NCBI GenBank assembly: GCA_033765235.1
Contig: JANRIG010000022.1
Span: forward strand, 137,510 to 201,509
Direction: 5' to 3'
Length of the DNA stretch: 64,000 nt
Origin: JANRIG01 sp033765235
GTDB taxonomy: Bacteria; Bacteroidota; Bacteroidia; Cytophagales; UBA9547
Part shown: positions 8,556 to 16,414 of the stretch, piece after piece
Position numbering within the stretch: the first letter of the stretch is position 1
Layout: each line of letters begins with the position of its first letter
Translations under genes and position numbers: made by a program
The notes under the pieces: generated by a model
The model's database searches: none
What the model was told of the DNA's origin: nothing
What the model saw: only the letters and a program-made list of their open reading frames with translations

Positions 8556-10519
8556 ATAAGTTGCAAATAAGTGATGAGAAATAAACCTATAATAAATGCA
8601 AATGCATACAATATATAAGTCTGCGTGCGCCCTGTCTGAAATACAGCAAATCTTTTAATAAATTTGGTAAGGGCTATGGCAGGCATAGTTACAAATTTTA
8701 CCTCCAATACGTCTTTGATATTGGTCACGTATGATGATTTGGCAGGATAAATGTCAGTATTATGTATTTGTTTTTCTCTGTTTTTGGAGTAAATAATAAT
8801 AGATGCCAGCTCACGCAAATTTTGGGTGAATGAGGTAGAGGTATATTGTAATTTGCTGGTAGGTGCTGTGTAGCCACAACCCCAGGTAGGCCCATACTTT
8901 GCTGTGTTATGTTTTTCTACATATGTTTTCAATAAATAAATTGCTATAGTAATGATAATGAATAGAATAGACACTATACTTATATGATTCATCATAGATA
9001 TGGTATTGGTCTGTACATATATATTTTTTATTCCAAAGGTCATAATCACAGGATTGAGCATATTTATTAACAAAAATGGAAACAAAGATATGCATAGTAT
9101 AATGATACAAATAAGAGCTTGAGGCACAAGCATCCATGTGTCAGCCTCATTTTTGGCTATGTGCTCACTACTTCTGCTGCTTCCCAAAAATGTGATACCA
9201 TACATTTTGCTAAAGCAAAATAATGACAAACCTCCGGTAAATGAGAGGCATACCAAGCCTATCACCAAAAGTTCATCTATAGAAACATCGCCTTTTTTGA
9301 ACTCGCCCATGATGGCATCGTAAATAATGTATTCGGAGATGAAGCCGTTGAACGGGGGCAAACCGCTGATAGCTACACAACCTGTAAGAAAAAAGATTGC
9401 AGTAACAGGCATATTTTTGGCAATGCCACCGAGTAGGTTCATATTTTTGGTACCTGTAGCATGATATACAGCACCTGCACCATAAAATAGAAGAGGCTTG
9501 TACAAAGCATGGTTGAGTATATGCATGATGGCTGCCGCAAAACCCAGATAGCTCAGTGCTTCATTGTTCACAGCCTTGCCCAGTACACCCAACCCCAATG
9601 CCAAACCAATGATGCCCATATTTTCTATGCTACTGTAGGCAATGGTTTTTTTTAGCTCATTTTGCATGCACGCGTGGATGATGCCATAAATAGATGAGAA
9701 TGCACCTACTACCAGCATTATAATGCCATAGGCTTGAAAGTCATACTGCAGCATAGAAATGAGGCGAATGATGCCATAAATACCCATTTTGCTCATAGCA
9801 CCCGAAAAGAGGGCTGAGGCATGTGCAGGTGCTACATTGTACACATGCGGCAGCCATGTGTGCAACGGGATAAACCCTGCTTTGAATGCAAAGCCGATAA
9901 AAAATATTAAGAATATCAAGCTGTCTTTTCCTGATGCCAAAAATTGTGCAAGCCCTCCAAAATCTGCCTCATAACCATTGATTTGCAGCATGATAGTGCC
10001 GCCTGTAAGAAATATAATGCATATGTGCATCTGCACAAAATAGTAGAGTGCAGCCTTCATCACATCTTTTTGGTCGTTTTCAAACATCATTACCAAAAAT
10101 GAAGCCAATGTCATGATTTCCCAAAATATCAAAAATGGAATAAGGTTTTGTACCATTGCCACCAATAGCATGAATATTTGCAAAAGGTTGAATGAAATAA
10201 GGTGCAGGTTGAGTGGGTGAGGGTCTGTCTCATATTTAAGATAGCCTTGTAAATAAATGGAGGAAAACAAAGAAATGGTATTAATGATAATAATATAAAA
10301 TACAGCCAACCCATCTACGCAAAAGGAGAGCTCACCAATGAGTGGTATCATAGTGGAATAGCTATAAAATGTACCCTTTGTCAAATACAGATATACTATA
10401 ATACCTGAGGCTATATTCACTGCTATATTCATGAGCAATGCATACATACATTTGTACTTGACAGGCACAAATACAATGAGCGGTATTAAAAATAAAGTAA
10501 AGATGTAGTTCCAAGACAT
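8552..10519 (-). CDS. hyfB: Hydrogenase-4 subunit B-like antiporter protein (NuoL/MrpA-type)
   Basis: Large proton- or sodium-translocating membrane subunit, 655 residues from the ATG at 10519; a TTG at 10537 would add six residues and is less likely. About 16-18 hydrophobic segments precede a soluble C-terminal part. Antiporter signatures include a WEIMTLASFLVMMFE helix (about residue 130) with its key Glu, KAGFIPLHTWLPHVYNVAPAH (about residue 220) with conserved Lys and His, KKTIAYSSIENMG (about residue 300), and HILNHALYKPLLF. The C-terminal region has the HyfB-type TWGCGYTAPTSKLQYTSTSF motif (about residue 550). It is the first gene of the cluster, so its promoter should lie in the 240-bp AT-rich gap between it and trxA. 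Confidence 0.9.
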   Translation of the reverse strand: MSWNYIFTLFLIPLIVFVPVKYKCMYALLMNIAVNIASGIIVYLYLTKGTFYSYSTMIPLIGELSFCVDGLAVFYIIIINTISLFSSIYLQGYLKYETDPHPLNLHLISFNLLQIFMLLVAMVQNLIPFLIFWEIMTLASFLVMMFENDQKDVMKAALYYFVQMHICIIFLTGGTIMLQINGYEADFGGLAQFLASGKDSLIFLIFFIGFAFKAGFIPLHTWLPHVYNVAPAHASALFSGAMSKMGIYGIIRLISMLQYDFQAYGIIMLVVGAFSSIYGIIHACMQNELKKTIAYSSIENMGIIGLALGLGVLGKAVNNEALSYLGFAAAIMHILNHALYKPLLFYGAGAVYHATGTKNMNLLGGIAKNMPVTAIFFLTGCVAISGLPPFNGFISEYIIYDAIMGEFKKGDVSIDELLVIGLVCLSFTGGLSLFCFSKMYGITFLGSSRSSEHIAKNEADTWMLVPQALICIIILCISLFPFLLINMLNPVIMTFGIKNIYVQTNTISMMNHISIVSILFIIITIAIYLLKTYVEKHNTAKYGPTWGCGYTAPTSKLQYTSTSFTQNLRELASIIIYSKNREKQIHNTDIYPAKSSYVTNIKDVLEVKFVTMPAIALTKFIKRFAVFQTGRTQTYILYAFAFIIGLFLITYLQLI

Positions 10520-10713
10520 GTTGTACAAACTTAACAATTATTTAACAATCGCAAAAAAAAAATGATGAGCCATGATAGTATTGTACATAATACTTACTAC
10601 AGCCACGTAAGATTTTAATAACATGGGCAAATAATTTATGAAAAGTGATATTTATTAAAAAATTTGGAAGTAAAATTAAAATTATTTACATCTATTGAGG
10701 GCTGCATACGTAT

Positions 10714-10744
10714 GTTACACTATCCATAGAAATGATAGTGTAAC
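10714..10744 (-). terminator. Hairpin downstream of trxA
   Basis: Perfect 11-bp inverted repeat GTTACACTATC / GATAGTGTAAC with a 9-nt loop, located about 40-70 bases past the trxA stop on the minus strand and ahead of the Ehr operon. No T-run follows, so it could be a terminator or a 3'-end-stabilising hairpin. It lies between two minus-strand genes, as expected for a boundary between transcripts. Confidence 0.5.
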
Positions 10745-10780
10745 TGTATGTAAACTTTGAATTGTAATAAGTATTTGCAT

Positions 10781-11113
10781 TTATGCAAGCACGCTTTCGA
10801 GCTTTTTGCTGAGAGCAGACTTGGCCACTGCGCCTATTTGCTTATCTACTACTTGTCCGTTTTTGAAAAACAACAAAGTAGGTATGCTGCGTATGCCAAA
10901 TTTTGCGGCCGAGTTGGGGTTAAAATCTACATTTACTTTGCCTACTATGGCTTTGCCTTCATACTCACCTGCAAGTTCTTCTACGGCAGGTCCTATCATT
11001 TTACACGGTCCGCACCACTCAGCCCAAAAGTCTACAAGGACAGGCTTGCCTGAGTTGATGATGTTTTCAAAATTGGTATCGTTTATCTCTACTGCTTTAT
11101 GGGTGGTAGTCAT
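10781..11113 (-). CDS. trxA: Thioredoxin
   Basis: Small cytoplasmic dithiol-disulfide oxidoreductase of 110 residues, the usual length. The active site WCGPC is at residues 33-37 inside VDFWAEWCGPCK, and the conserved cis-proline stretch RSIPTLLFF is present, as is the buried Asp before the active site (Asp28). No signal peptide is visible, so it acts in the cytoplasm, reducing ribonucleotide reductase and other targets with NADPH-thioredoxin reductase encoded elsewhere. It is followed by a hairpin and preceded by 84 bp to folB on the same strand, so it may have its own promoter. The assignment is secure. Confidence 0.96.
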   Translation of the reverse strand: MTTTHKAVEINDTNFENIINSGKPVLVDFWAEWCGPCKMIGPAVEELAGEYEGKAIVGKVNVDFNPNSAAKFGIRSIPTLLFFKNGQVVDKQIGAVAKSALSKKLESVLA

Positions 11114-11197
11114 GATTATTTCCTATTTAAAATTAATATTAAAATTTATTTATTATTCAAACAAAGGTATTTTTTTATAAGTTCAAGATATCAACAA

Positions 11198-11563
11198 TTA
11201 TTCCACGCCTGATTTGTACAGTGTTATTTTAGCTTTGTGGCATATACCACCTACGGGCGGATTGTGCTTTGCCACAGTCACAGTAGCATCAATGATAGCA
11301 TCAAAGTTTGTAAATATAGCGTTGAGTATTCTATATCCTAAGTTTTCGAGTAGTTTTGAGGGGATATCTACTTCTTTTTTAACTATTTTATATAACTTTT
11401 CATAATTTATAGTGCCTGACAATTCGTCAGTAATGGGTGAATCTTGCAAGTCTGCATGGATAATGAGGTCTATTTCATACTTATTGCCAATCACTCTCTC
11501 TTCGCTGTAAAAGCCGTGATATGCAAAAAATTCTAACCCTTGCAATGATATGGTGCCTGTCAT
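11198..11563 (-). CDS. folB: Dihydroneopterin aldolase
   Basis: Folate biosynthesis enzyme that cleaves 7,8-dihydroneopterin to 6-hydroxymethyl-7,8-dihydropterin and glycolaldehyde; 121 residues, typical for the family. Visible are the N-terminal LEFFAYHGFYSEER motif with the conserved Tyr and Glu (about residues 10-23), the TINYEKLYKIV segment (about residues 51-61), and VAKHNPPVGG with the catalytic Lys near the C-terminus (about residues 97-106). Its ATG overlaps the stop of the DivIVA-domain gene by four bases (11560-11563), so the two are probably translationally coupled. Confidence 0.94.
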   Translation of the reverse strand: MTGTISLQGLEFFAYHGFYSEERVIGNKYEIDLIIHADLQDSPITDELSGTINYEKLYKIVKKEVDIPSKLLENLGYRILNAIFTNFDAIIDATVTVAKHNPPVGGICHKAKITLYKSGVE

Positions 11564-12171
11564 ATTTTGTCAAAAAATGATATTTCTGGCACGTTTTGCG
11601 CTTCGGAAATTGATTTTTTAGCTTCCGTTTTTTCGAGATTTTTTGAAGGTGTAGTGGGCTTATTATCTATTCTGCTGATGCGTTCTTGGAGGTCTCTTTG
11701 TATATTTTTAAGTTCTAATATGAGGTTTTCTTTGATGTTTTCTATCTCTTTCACTTCTCTTTCGGCATGTCGCATCATGTCTTTGGAGGTTTCTTCGCTT
11801 ATTTTGAGCTGTTGCTCAGCTTTTTCTATGGTGTCTTTGGCCTGGTATTTGGCCTCATTGAGCAGCGCATCGGCGTTCATTTGGGCTTCTTTTAGCAATA
11901 GTTCCGCAGTTTTGTTGGCTTGCTCTACCAAGTGAGAACCTGTGTCTTCGGCCGTTTTCAGCGTTTTGTACAGCGATGTTTCTACATCTCTGAGTTTTTG
12001 TACTTCTTTATCAAGCAGCTCTATCTTCATTTTCTGCTCTCTATTCTCTTCCAGCAGCTTTTCCCACTCTTGTGATACGGATATCAGATATGCTTCTACT
12101 TCTTCCTTTTCATACCCTCTAAAAGTTTTTTCAAAGGTTTTTTGTCTTATTTCCAAGGGGGTAATCCTCAT
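11560..12171 (-). CDS. DivIVA-domain coiled-coil protein
   Basis: Protein with an N-terminal DivIVA-like domain: MRITPLEIRQKTFEKTFRGY at residues 1-20, then EKEEVEAYLISVSQEWEKLLEEN. This is followed by a long coiled coil (about residues 25-170) rich in Glu, Lys and Leu and a low-complexity tail ending in EISFFDKI. DivIVA-type proteins bind curved membranes and organise cell poles or division sites in Gram-positives; in Bacteroidota the role is not well established. The start at 12171 matches the usual MxITPxEI opening; in-frame ATGs at 12189 and 12246 would add 6 or 25 residues, the latter hydrophobic. It reads away from porX across a 120-bp divergent gap and overlaps folB by four bases. Confidence 0.85.
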   Translation of the reverse strand: MRITPLEIRQKTFEKTFRGYEKEEVEAYLISVSQEWEKLLEENREQKMKIELLDKEVQKLRDVETSLYKTLKTAEDTGSHLVEQANKTAELLLKEAQMNADALLNEAKYQAKDTIEKAEQQLKISEETSKDMMRHAEREVKEIENIKENLILELKNIQRDLQERISRIDNKPTTPSKNLEKTEAKKSISEAQNVPEISFFDKI

Positions 12172-12294
12172 TCCGCTTTTCTTTACCATACCTATTACAT
12201 TTTCAACCAAAAGTATAAAAATAAACCATTTATTTACCCACTTCACAAAATATTTATAAAAAATTACCGTTGTTAGCCAAAAATATTACTTATT

Positions 12295-13851
12295 ATGACT
12301 AGACAAAATATATTGTGGGCAGACGACGAGATAGAATTATTGAAACCTCATATCCTATTTTTGAGCAACAAGGGGTACGACATCACAGCCGTGCAAAGCG
12401 GGGCAGATGCGTTGGACAAGTGCCATACTGCACCCTATGATATTGTATTTTTGGATGAAAATATGCCGGGCATGTCGGGTCTTGAAACACTCACCCAAAT
12501 AAAACTGCTTAAACCCAACCTCCCTGTCATAATGATCACCAAGTCTGAAGAAGAGCGAATCATGGAAGATGCCATAGGCAGCAAAATAGCTGACTATCTC
12601 ATAAAACCACTGAACCCCAACCAAATACTGCTGTCTGTAAAAAAAATATTGGACAACAAACGCTTGATATCCGAAAAAACTACTTTGGCTTACCAGCAAG
12701 AGTTTAGAAACCTGAGCATGGCATACAATGAGCCTCTTAACCATGAGCAATGGGCAGAAATTTATAAAAAATTGGTGTATTGGGAAATAGAAATAGACCA
12801 ATCGCAAAACAAAGAGGTGCTCGAAATGCTGGAAATGCAAAAACACGAAGCCAATGCCAACTTTATCAAATACATTATCAAAAATTATGAAAAATGGCTC
12901 AATGATGTGCAGGTGAGCAAACCTACCCTATCGCACCAGATTATGAAAAAAATGGTGTTTCCTCATATCAATGCTGACACTACTACATTTTTTATACTTA
13001 TAGACAACCTCAGGTATGACCAGTGGCGGTGCATAGCCCCTGAGGTGCAAGACATGTTTGATATCATAGACGAAAGCTCGTACTATGCCATACTGCCTAC
13101 CACTACCGAGTTTGCACGCAATGCCATATTCTCAGGACTCATGCCCTCTGATATGGAAAAATATCATCCCAATCTGTGGATAAATGAAGATAACGAAGAA
13201 AAACGCAATGCCAACGAAGACAAATTTCTTGAAGCACAGCTCAAACGCCATAAAATAGATACCAAATATTCATACCACAAAATATTGAATGCCACGCAAG
13301 GCAAAGCCTTGAACGACAACCTTAATAACCTCATGGGCAATGGCATCAATGCGGTGGTGTACAACTTTGTAGATATGCTCTCGCATGCCCGTACAGATAG
13401 CCATATGATTAAAGAACTTGCACCTGATGAGGCTGCATACAGAAGCATTACCTTATCGTGGTTTTTGCACTCACCGTTGCACGACTTACTCAAGTTTTTG
13501 TCTGAGAAAAAGGTAAAAACCATCATCACTACAGACCATGGTACCATAAAGGTAAAAAATCCTGTAAAAATAATAGGCGACCGCGAAACCAATACCAACC
13601 TAAGATACAAAGAAGGCAAAAATCTTTCGTTTGAAGAAAAAGGCACCTTTCATACCCGCAAGCCCGAGCGGCTGATGCTGCCCAAGCACAACCTCACCTC
13701 AAGCTATGTATTTGCGCTCAACCAAGACTTTTTTGCATATCCCAATAACTATAATTATTACGTAAGCTATTACAAAGACACCTTTCAGCATGGAGGAGTA
13801 TCCTTAGAAGAGATGATAGTACCGCTCATCACCATGGTGGGCAAAGGGTGA
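12295..13851 (+). CDS. porX: PorX: response regulator with PglZ domain, T9SS control
   Basis: 518-residue protein with an N-terminal CheY-like receiver (residues 1-120) and a C-terminal alkaline-phosphatase-fold PglZ domain. The receiver has the acid pair Asp10/Asp11, phospho-acceptor Asp54, switch Thr82 and Lys104. The C-terminal part includes FILIDNLRYDQW (about residues 232-243), a phosphatase-type metal-binding segment, and ITTDHGTIKVKNP further on. In Porphyromonas gingivalis PorX pairs with the kinase PorY and is needed for type IX secretion. The presence of two T9SS cargo genes in this window fits that role. It is transcribed alone, diverging from the divIVA-folB pair, and a palindromic hairpin lies 60 bp past its stop. 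Confidence 0.93.
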   Translation: MTRQNILWADDEIELLKPHILFLSNKGYDITAVQSGADALDKCHTAPYDIVFLDENMPGMSGLETLTQIKLLKPNLPVIMITKSEEERIMEDAIGSKIADYLIKPLNPNQILLSVKKILDNKRLISEKTTLAYQQEFRNLSMAYNEPLNHEQWAEIYKKLVYWEIEIDQSQNKEVLEMLEMQKHEANANFIKYIIKNYEKWLNDVQVSKPTLSHQIMKKMVFPHINADTTTFFILIDNLRYDQWRCIAPEVQDMFDIIDESSYYAILPTTTEFARNAIFSGLMPSDMEKYHPNLWINEDNEEKRNANEDKFLEAQLKRHKIDTKYSYHKILNATQGKALNDNLNNLMGNGINAVVYNFVDMLSHARTDSHMIKELAPDEAAYRSITLSWFLHSPLHDLLKFLSEKKVKTIITTDHGTIKVKNPVKIIGDRETNTNLRYKEGKNLSFEEKGTFHTRKPERLMLPKHNLTSSYVFALNQDFFAYPNNYNYYVSYYKDTFQHGGVSLEEMIVPLITMVGKG

Positions 13852-13912
13852 TGTGAGGATGACATTTATATATTATATGAATGTTTGTTCACAATTTTTT
13901 TTATTACAGATA

Positions 13913-13943
13913 GCATATACAACTTTTTGAAAGTTGTATATGC
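13913..13943 (+). terminator. Perfect 14-bp palindrome after porX (core shared with 19443-19473)
   Basis: Inverted repeat GCATATACAACTTT / AAAGTTGTATATGC with a TTG loop. The central 19 bases (ACAACTTT-TTG-AAAGTTGT) are identical, in the same orientation, to the centre of the hairpin after the metalloprotease gene, while the outer stems differ but stay perfectly complementary. That covariation argues for a selected RNA hairpin. There is no T-tract after it, so a transcript-end hairpin or a repeated extragenic palindrome are both possible. Confidence 0.6.
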
Positions 13944-13962
13944 TTAGGAATGAGGGCGGAAG

Positions 13963-14124
13963 CTATTTTTTGATTTGCTCACGCATTTTGTGATATAAGT
14001 GCTGATTTGCCTTGGCTTCCTTTATTCTTTCAGGAAAAATAGGATTATCACCATATTTTTCTTTTACCTTTTTTATTAGTTGAATAGGGTCTAATACAAT
14101 GACATTATTATTGCCTGTTTTCAT
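13963..14124 (-). CDS. Small hypothetical protein (53 aa)
   Basis: Short ORF from an ATG at 14124 to a TAG at 13965, 53 residues. It is hydrophilic and lysine-rich (PIQLIKKVKEKYGDNPIF in the middle, KMREQIKK at the end) with no membrane segment. Its ATG overlaps the TGA of an upstream reading frame (14121-14291) as ATGA, an arrangement common in real coupled genes. Size and charge would suit a small antitoxin or adaptor, but I recognise no family and assign none. It lies between the palindrome after porX and the XRE regulator. Confidence 0.5.
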   Translation of the reverse strand: MKTGNNNVIVLDPIQLIKKVKEKYGDNPIFPERIKEAKANQHLYHKMREQIKK

Positions 14125-14291
14125 GACTTTAGTATGCTAAATTCTGTATAATTTTTATGTAAATTAATATTAGATGAAATTTTTTGACCTTCTTCCAATC
14201 CAAATATACGATAATTTTTATTAAATTCATTGCCATAATTTATTATGGTTCGAATTATTGCTATTTCCTCTCCAGAGCAGCTATCTTTTGC
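14121..14291 (-). pseudogene. Open frame of 56 codons without a standard start, possible gene remnant
   Basis: Reading frame in the +1 frame relative to the end of the XRE gene, opening after an in-frame TGA at 14292-14294 and closing with a TGA at 14121-14123 that overlaps the start of the next small ORF as ATGA. The translation is protein-like (EEIAIIRTIINYGNEF, RIFGLEEGQKISSNI) with balanced charged and hydrophobic residues, but no ATG, GTG or TTG opens it; ATT or ATA would be needed. It may be the tail of a decayed gene whose front half was lost, or a real gene with a rare start. No function is assigned. Confidence 0.3.
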
Positions 14292-14617
14292 TCAAGCAGT
14301 AAGATTTTCTCTTCGTATAGTTTTATCATTTCTTGATGCATCTTTTCAAATTTGGCAGAGTAATGTGTATGAATAGAAAAACTTTGTTCATTGGCTGTGC
14401 CATAGTTATTAAAAATGGGGGAAGATGTGTTTATGAGTTCTTCGGGTGTAGTTTGCAAGCTATCGGCAATGGCTTTGAGGCGGTGTAGGTTTATATCTAC
14501 TTCATCGCGTTCTATCTTACCATATCCTGTGACCGACATATGGAGCATTTCGGCCATATTTTCCTGACTTAGTTTTTTGCTTTCGCGTAGCAGCCTTATT
14601 TTTTCACCTACCTTCAT
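14261..14617 (-). CDS. XRE-family helix-turn-helix regulator
   Basis: 118-residue DNA-binding protein. Residues 3-62 are a Cro/CI-type helix-turn-helix (GEKIRLLRESKKLSQENMAE, then SVTGYGKIERDEVDINLHRL), with the family's Q-x-x-x-A and G-x-I-E-R positions intact. The remainder is a linker and a C-terminal coiled coil (about residues 85-118, LLLEQKIAALERK) that probably dimerises it. It is divergent from the secreted-protein genes starting at 14783, across 165 AT-rich bases, and so is well placed to regulate them; that link is inference. Standalone regulators of this build are common in Bacteroidota. Confidence 0.85.
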   Translation of the reverse strand: MKVGEKIRLLRESKKLSQENMAEMLHMSVTGYGKIERDEVDINLHRLKAIADSLQTTPEELINTSSPIFNNYGTANEQSFSIHTHYSAKFEKMHQEMIKLYEEKILLLEQKIAALERK

Positions 14618-14782
14618 GGTGCATATTTGTTAATTGAATGTGCTAAAATACATATTGTTTGAGAATATCAAATACATGAGAGTAGTAATATTATTGCATA
14701 CTATAAAATATCATCAAAAAAGCTGTAAAAATTGTCTTAAACCTAATTAATTGAGCACATTTATTAATTTAATATAACCACC

Positions 14783-15355
14783 ATGAAAAATTTAACATCA
14801 ATTTTATTTATCACTATCCTATATATTTGTACAGTTAATGCACAGTTACTTGTCAAAGATAGTTTTGACAATCTTAGTTCCGGAACAGGTTTTCAAATGC
14901 CTTGGCAAGACAGTGCTCCTATATACAACCATTATTATACAGATTCAGGTTTCCCATTTGAATATGCATTGCTCAACGGTTCGGGAAGCTACCTCAATAC
15001 TAGGCATTGGTCAGGAAGTGCTAATGCATACCCTACGCTTTACCGCGATTTCGATGTAAGTTCAAATTCTCAAGTATTCACATCAGGATATGTAGAAAAC
15101 AATGCTGTTACTGTCAATTATGGCAAAGATATATATATTTCTCTATTCTTCAGATTTGAGACTATCAATGGCGAGATAATCTTAGAAAATACTGCGGGAG
15201 ATGCTTCAATAAAATTTGTATTAGAGTCTGCCTCTCAAGACAATATACTTACCGTGTATATTAAAGAGCCTGCTACAAATGGCAAAGGTGTCAACTATAT
15301 CAAACTGGGCAGTACTCCGCCCTTAAACCGATTTTATACCCACTATTATGTATAA
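14783..15355 (+). CDS. Secreted protein, N-terminal half of a frameshifted gene
   Basis: 190 residues: a Sec signal peptide (residues 1-20, cleaved near VNAQ), then a soluble beta-rich domain that looks jelly-roll or lectin-like (DSFDNLSSGTGFQMPW, ISLFFRF, FVLESAS). The frame ends at a TAA at 15353-15355. The frame one base back is open straight through this point and continues without a stop to 16404, reading KRFEFVNYSGPNNL just downstream. The simplest reading is one gene, 14783-16404, broken by an indel at about 15350-15373, next to a TATA/AAAAA stretch and a run of nine A. The start has the same CCACCATGAAA context as the giant adhesin gene. Confidence 0.65.
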   Translation: MKNLTSILFITILYICTVNAQLLVKDSFDNLSSGTGFQMPWQDSAPIYNHYYTDSGFPFEYALLNGSGSYLNTRHWSGSANAYPTLYRDFDVSSNSQVFTSGYVENNAVTVNYGKDIYISLFFRFETINGEIILENTAGDASIKFVLESASQDNILTVYIKEPATNGKGVNYIKLGSTPPLNRFYTHYYV

Positions 15356-15474
15356 AAATTTCACAAAAAAAAAGATTTGAGTTTGTCAATTATTCTGGAC
15401 CTAATAACTTAAATGACCAATCTTACATACAAGAAATTACATGCAGTATAAATCAATCACTCACCGACGAAAAT

Positions 15475-16404
15475 GTGATAAACCCGTTTGTAAAATATTA
15501 TTGGCTGGTACAAGAGTATATATCCGATTTATCAATATATGATACACCTAAGGTAAAATATAACATGAACATGATAAAAGTAAGAGGTCAACACAATTTT
15601 GCGGTAGACGAGCTTAAAATTGCAACTACTTTCAATGAAATGAAACCAACCATACAAACCATAAACAATGCCGGTAATTTGGCTGTAAATGGCAACTTTA
15701 TATCAAATGGCAATGGCAATATTAAAGGCAACTTGCTGATAGAAAATGGTAATATAAATATGATTGGCAAGCCTGATAATGCTATTATTGCTCATGGCTT
15801 GAATAAATACAAAGGACCTGAAATAAATATGAATTATTTGGGCAGGGTTACATCGGGCAGAATGGTACTTCAGGATATGATGAATGGAGGAGGTGCTAAT
15901 TGGAGTAGATTGTTATTAAGTAATAATTTGGTGTTTAATGACCGTAAAAATTATTTTGAACTAGTAGGAGGAGGGGTTTATCCTGATTTTGCTGCTTTAA
16001 GATTTGAAAACGATGGAATTATTAGTTTATATTCCAAAAGTCAAACAATGGATCCAATAAATACAACTTTTGGTCATTTAAATATGTACAGAAAACTATA
16101 TATTACACCTGATGGTAAATTTTATTTTTATGGCACCATTTATGCCAAAGAAATTGAAATAAAAACTACCGGGTTTCCTGATTATGTATTTCACAAGAAG
16201 TATAAATTAGAAAGATTAGAAAATGTAGAAACATACATCAATAAAAATAAACATCTAAAAGGATTGCCCACTGCAAAAGAGGTATCAGACAAAGGTATAA
16301 AAATAACTGAACTTAATAAAAAACTGGTAGAAAAAATAGAAGAACTTACTTTGTATATTATTGAACAAAATAAACGTATAAAGGCATTAGAAGATAAACA
16401 TTAA
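15475..16404 (+). CDS. Tail-fibre-like protein with C-terminal coiled coil, second half of a frameshifted gene
   Basis: 309 residues counted from a GTG at 15475, but the frame is open upstream to at least 15343 and there is no good start, which supports its being the rest of the gene at 14783. The middle is a run of short Asn/Gly-rich strands (NLAVNGNF, GNIKGNLLIENGNI) like the shaft of phage tail fibres. The C-terminus (HKKYKLERLENVETYINKNK, HLKGLPTAKEV, LNKKLVEKIEELTLYIIEQN) is the domain common in Bacteroidota next to S74-like tail-fibre proteins, ending in a coiled coil. These proteins are usually secreted and of unknown role. The product is probably not made as an independent protein unless the frameshift is suppressed or is a sequencing error. 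Confidence 0.65.
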   Translation: MINPFVKYYWLVQEYISDLSIYDTPKVKYNMNMIKVRGQHNFAVDELKIATTFNEMKPTIQTINNAGNLAVNGNFISNGNGNIKGNLLIENGNINMIGKPDNAIIAHGLNKYKGPEINMNYLGRVTSGRMVLQDMMNGGGANWSRLLLSNNLVFNDRKNYFELVGGGVYPDFAALRFENDGIISLYSKSQTMDPINTTFGHLNMYRKLYITPDGKFYFYGTIYAKEIEIKTTGFPDYVFHKKYKLERLENVETYINKNKHLKGLPTAKEVSDKGIKITELNKKLVEKIEELTLYIIEQNKRIKALEDKH

Positions 16405-16414
16405 TTAATAAGTT

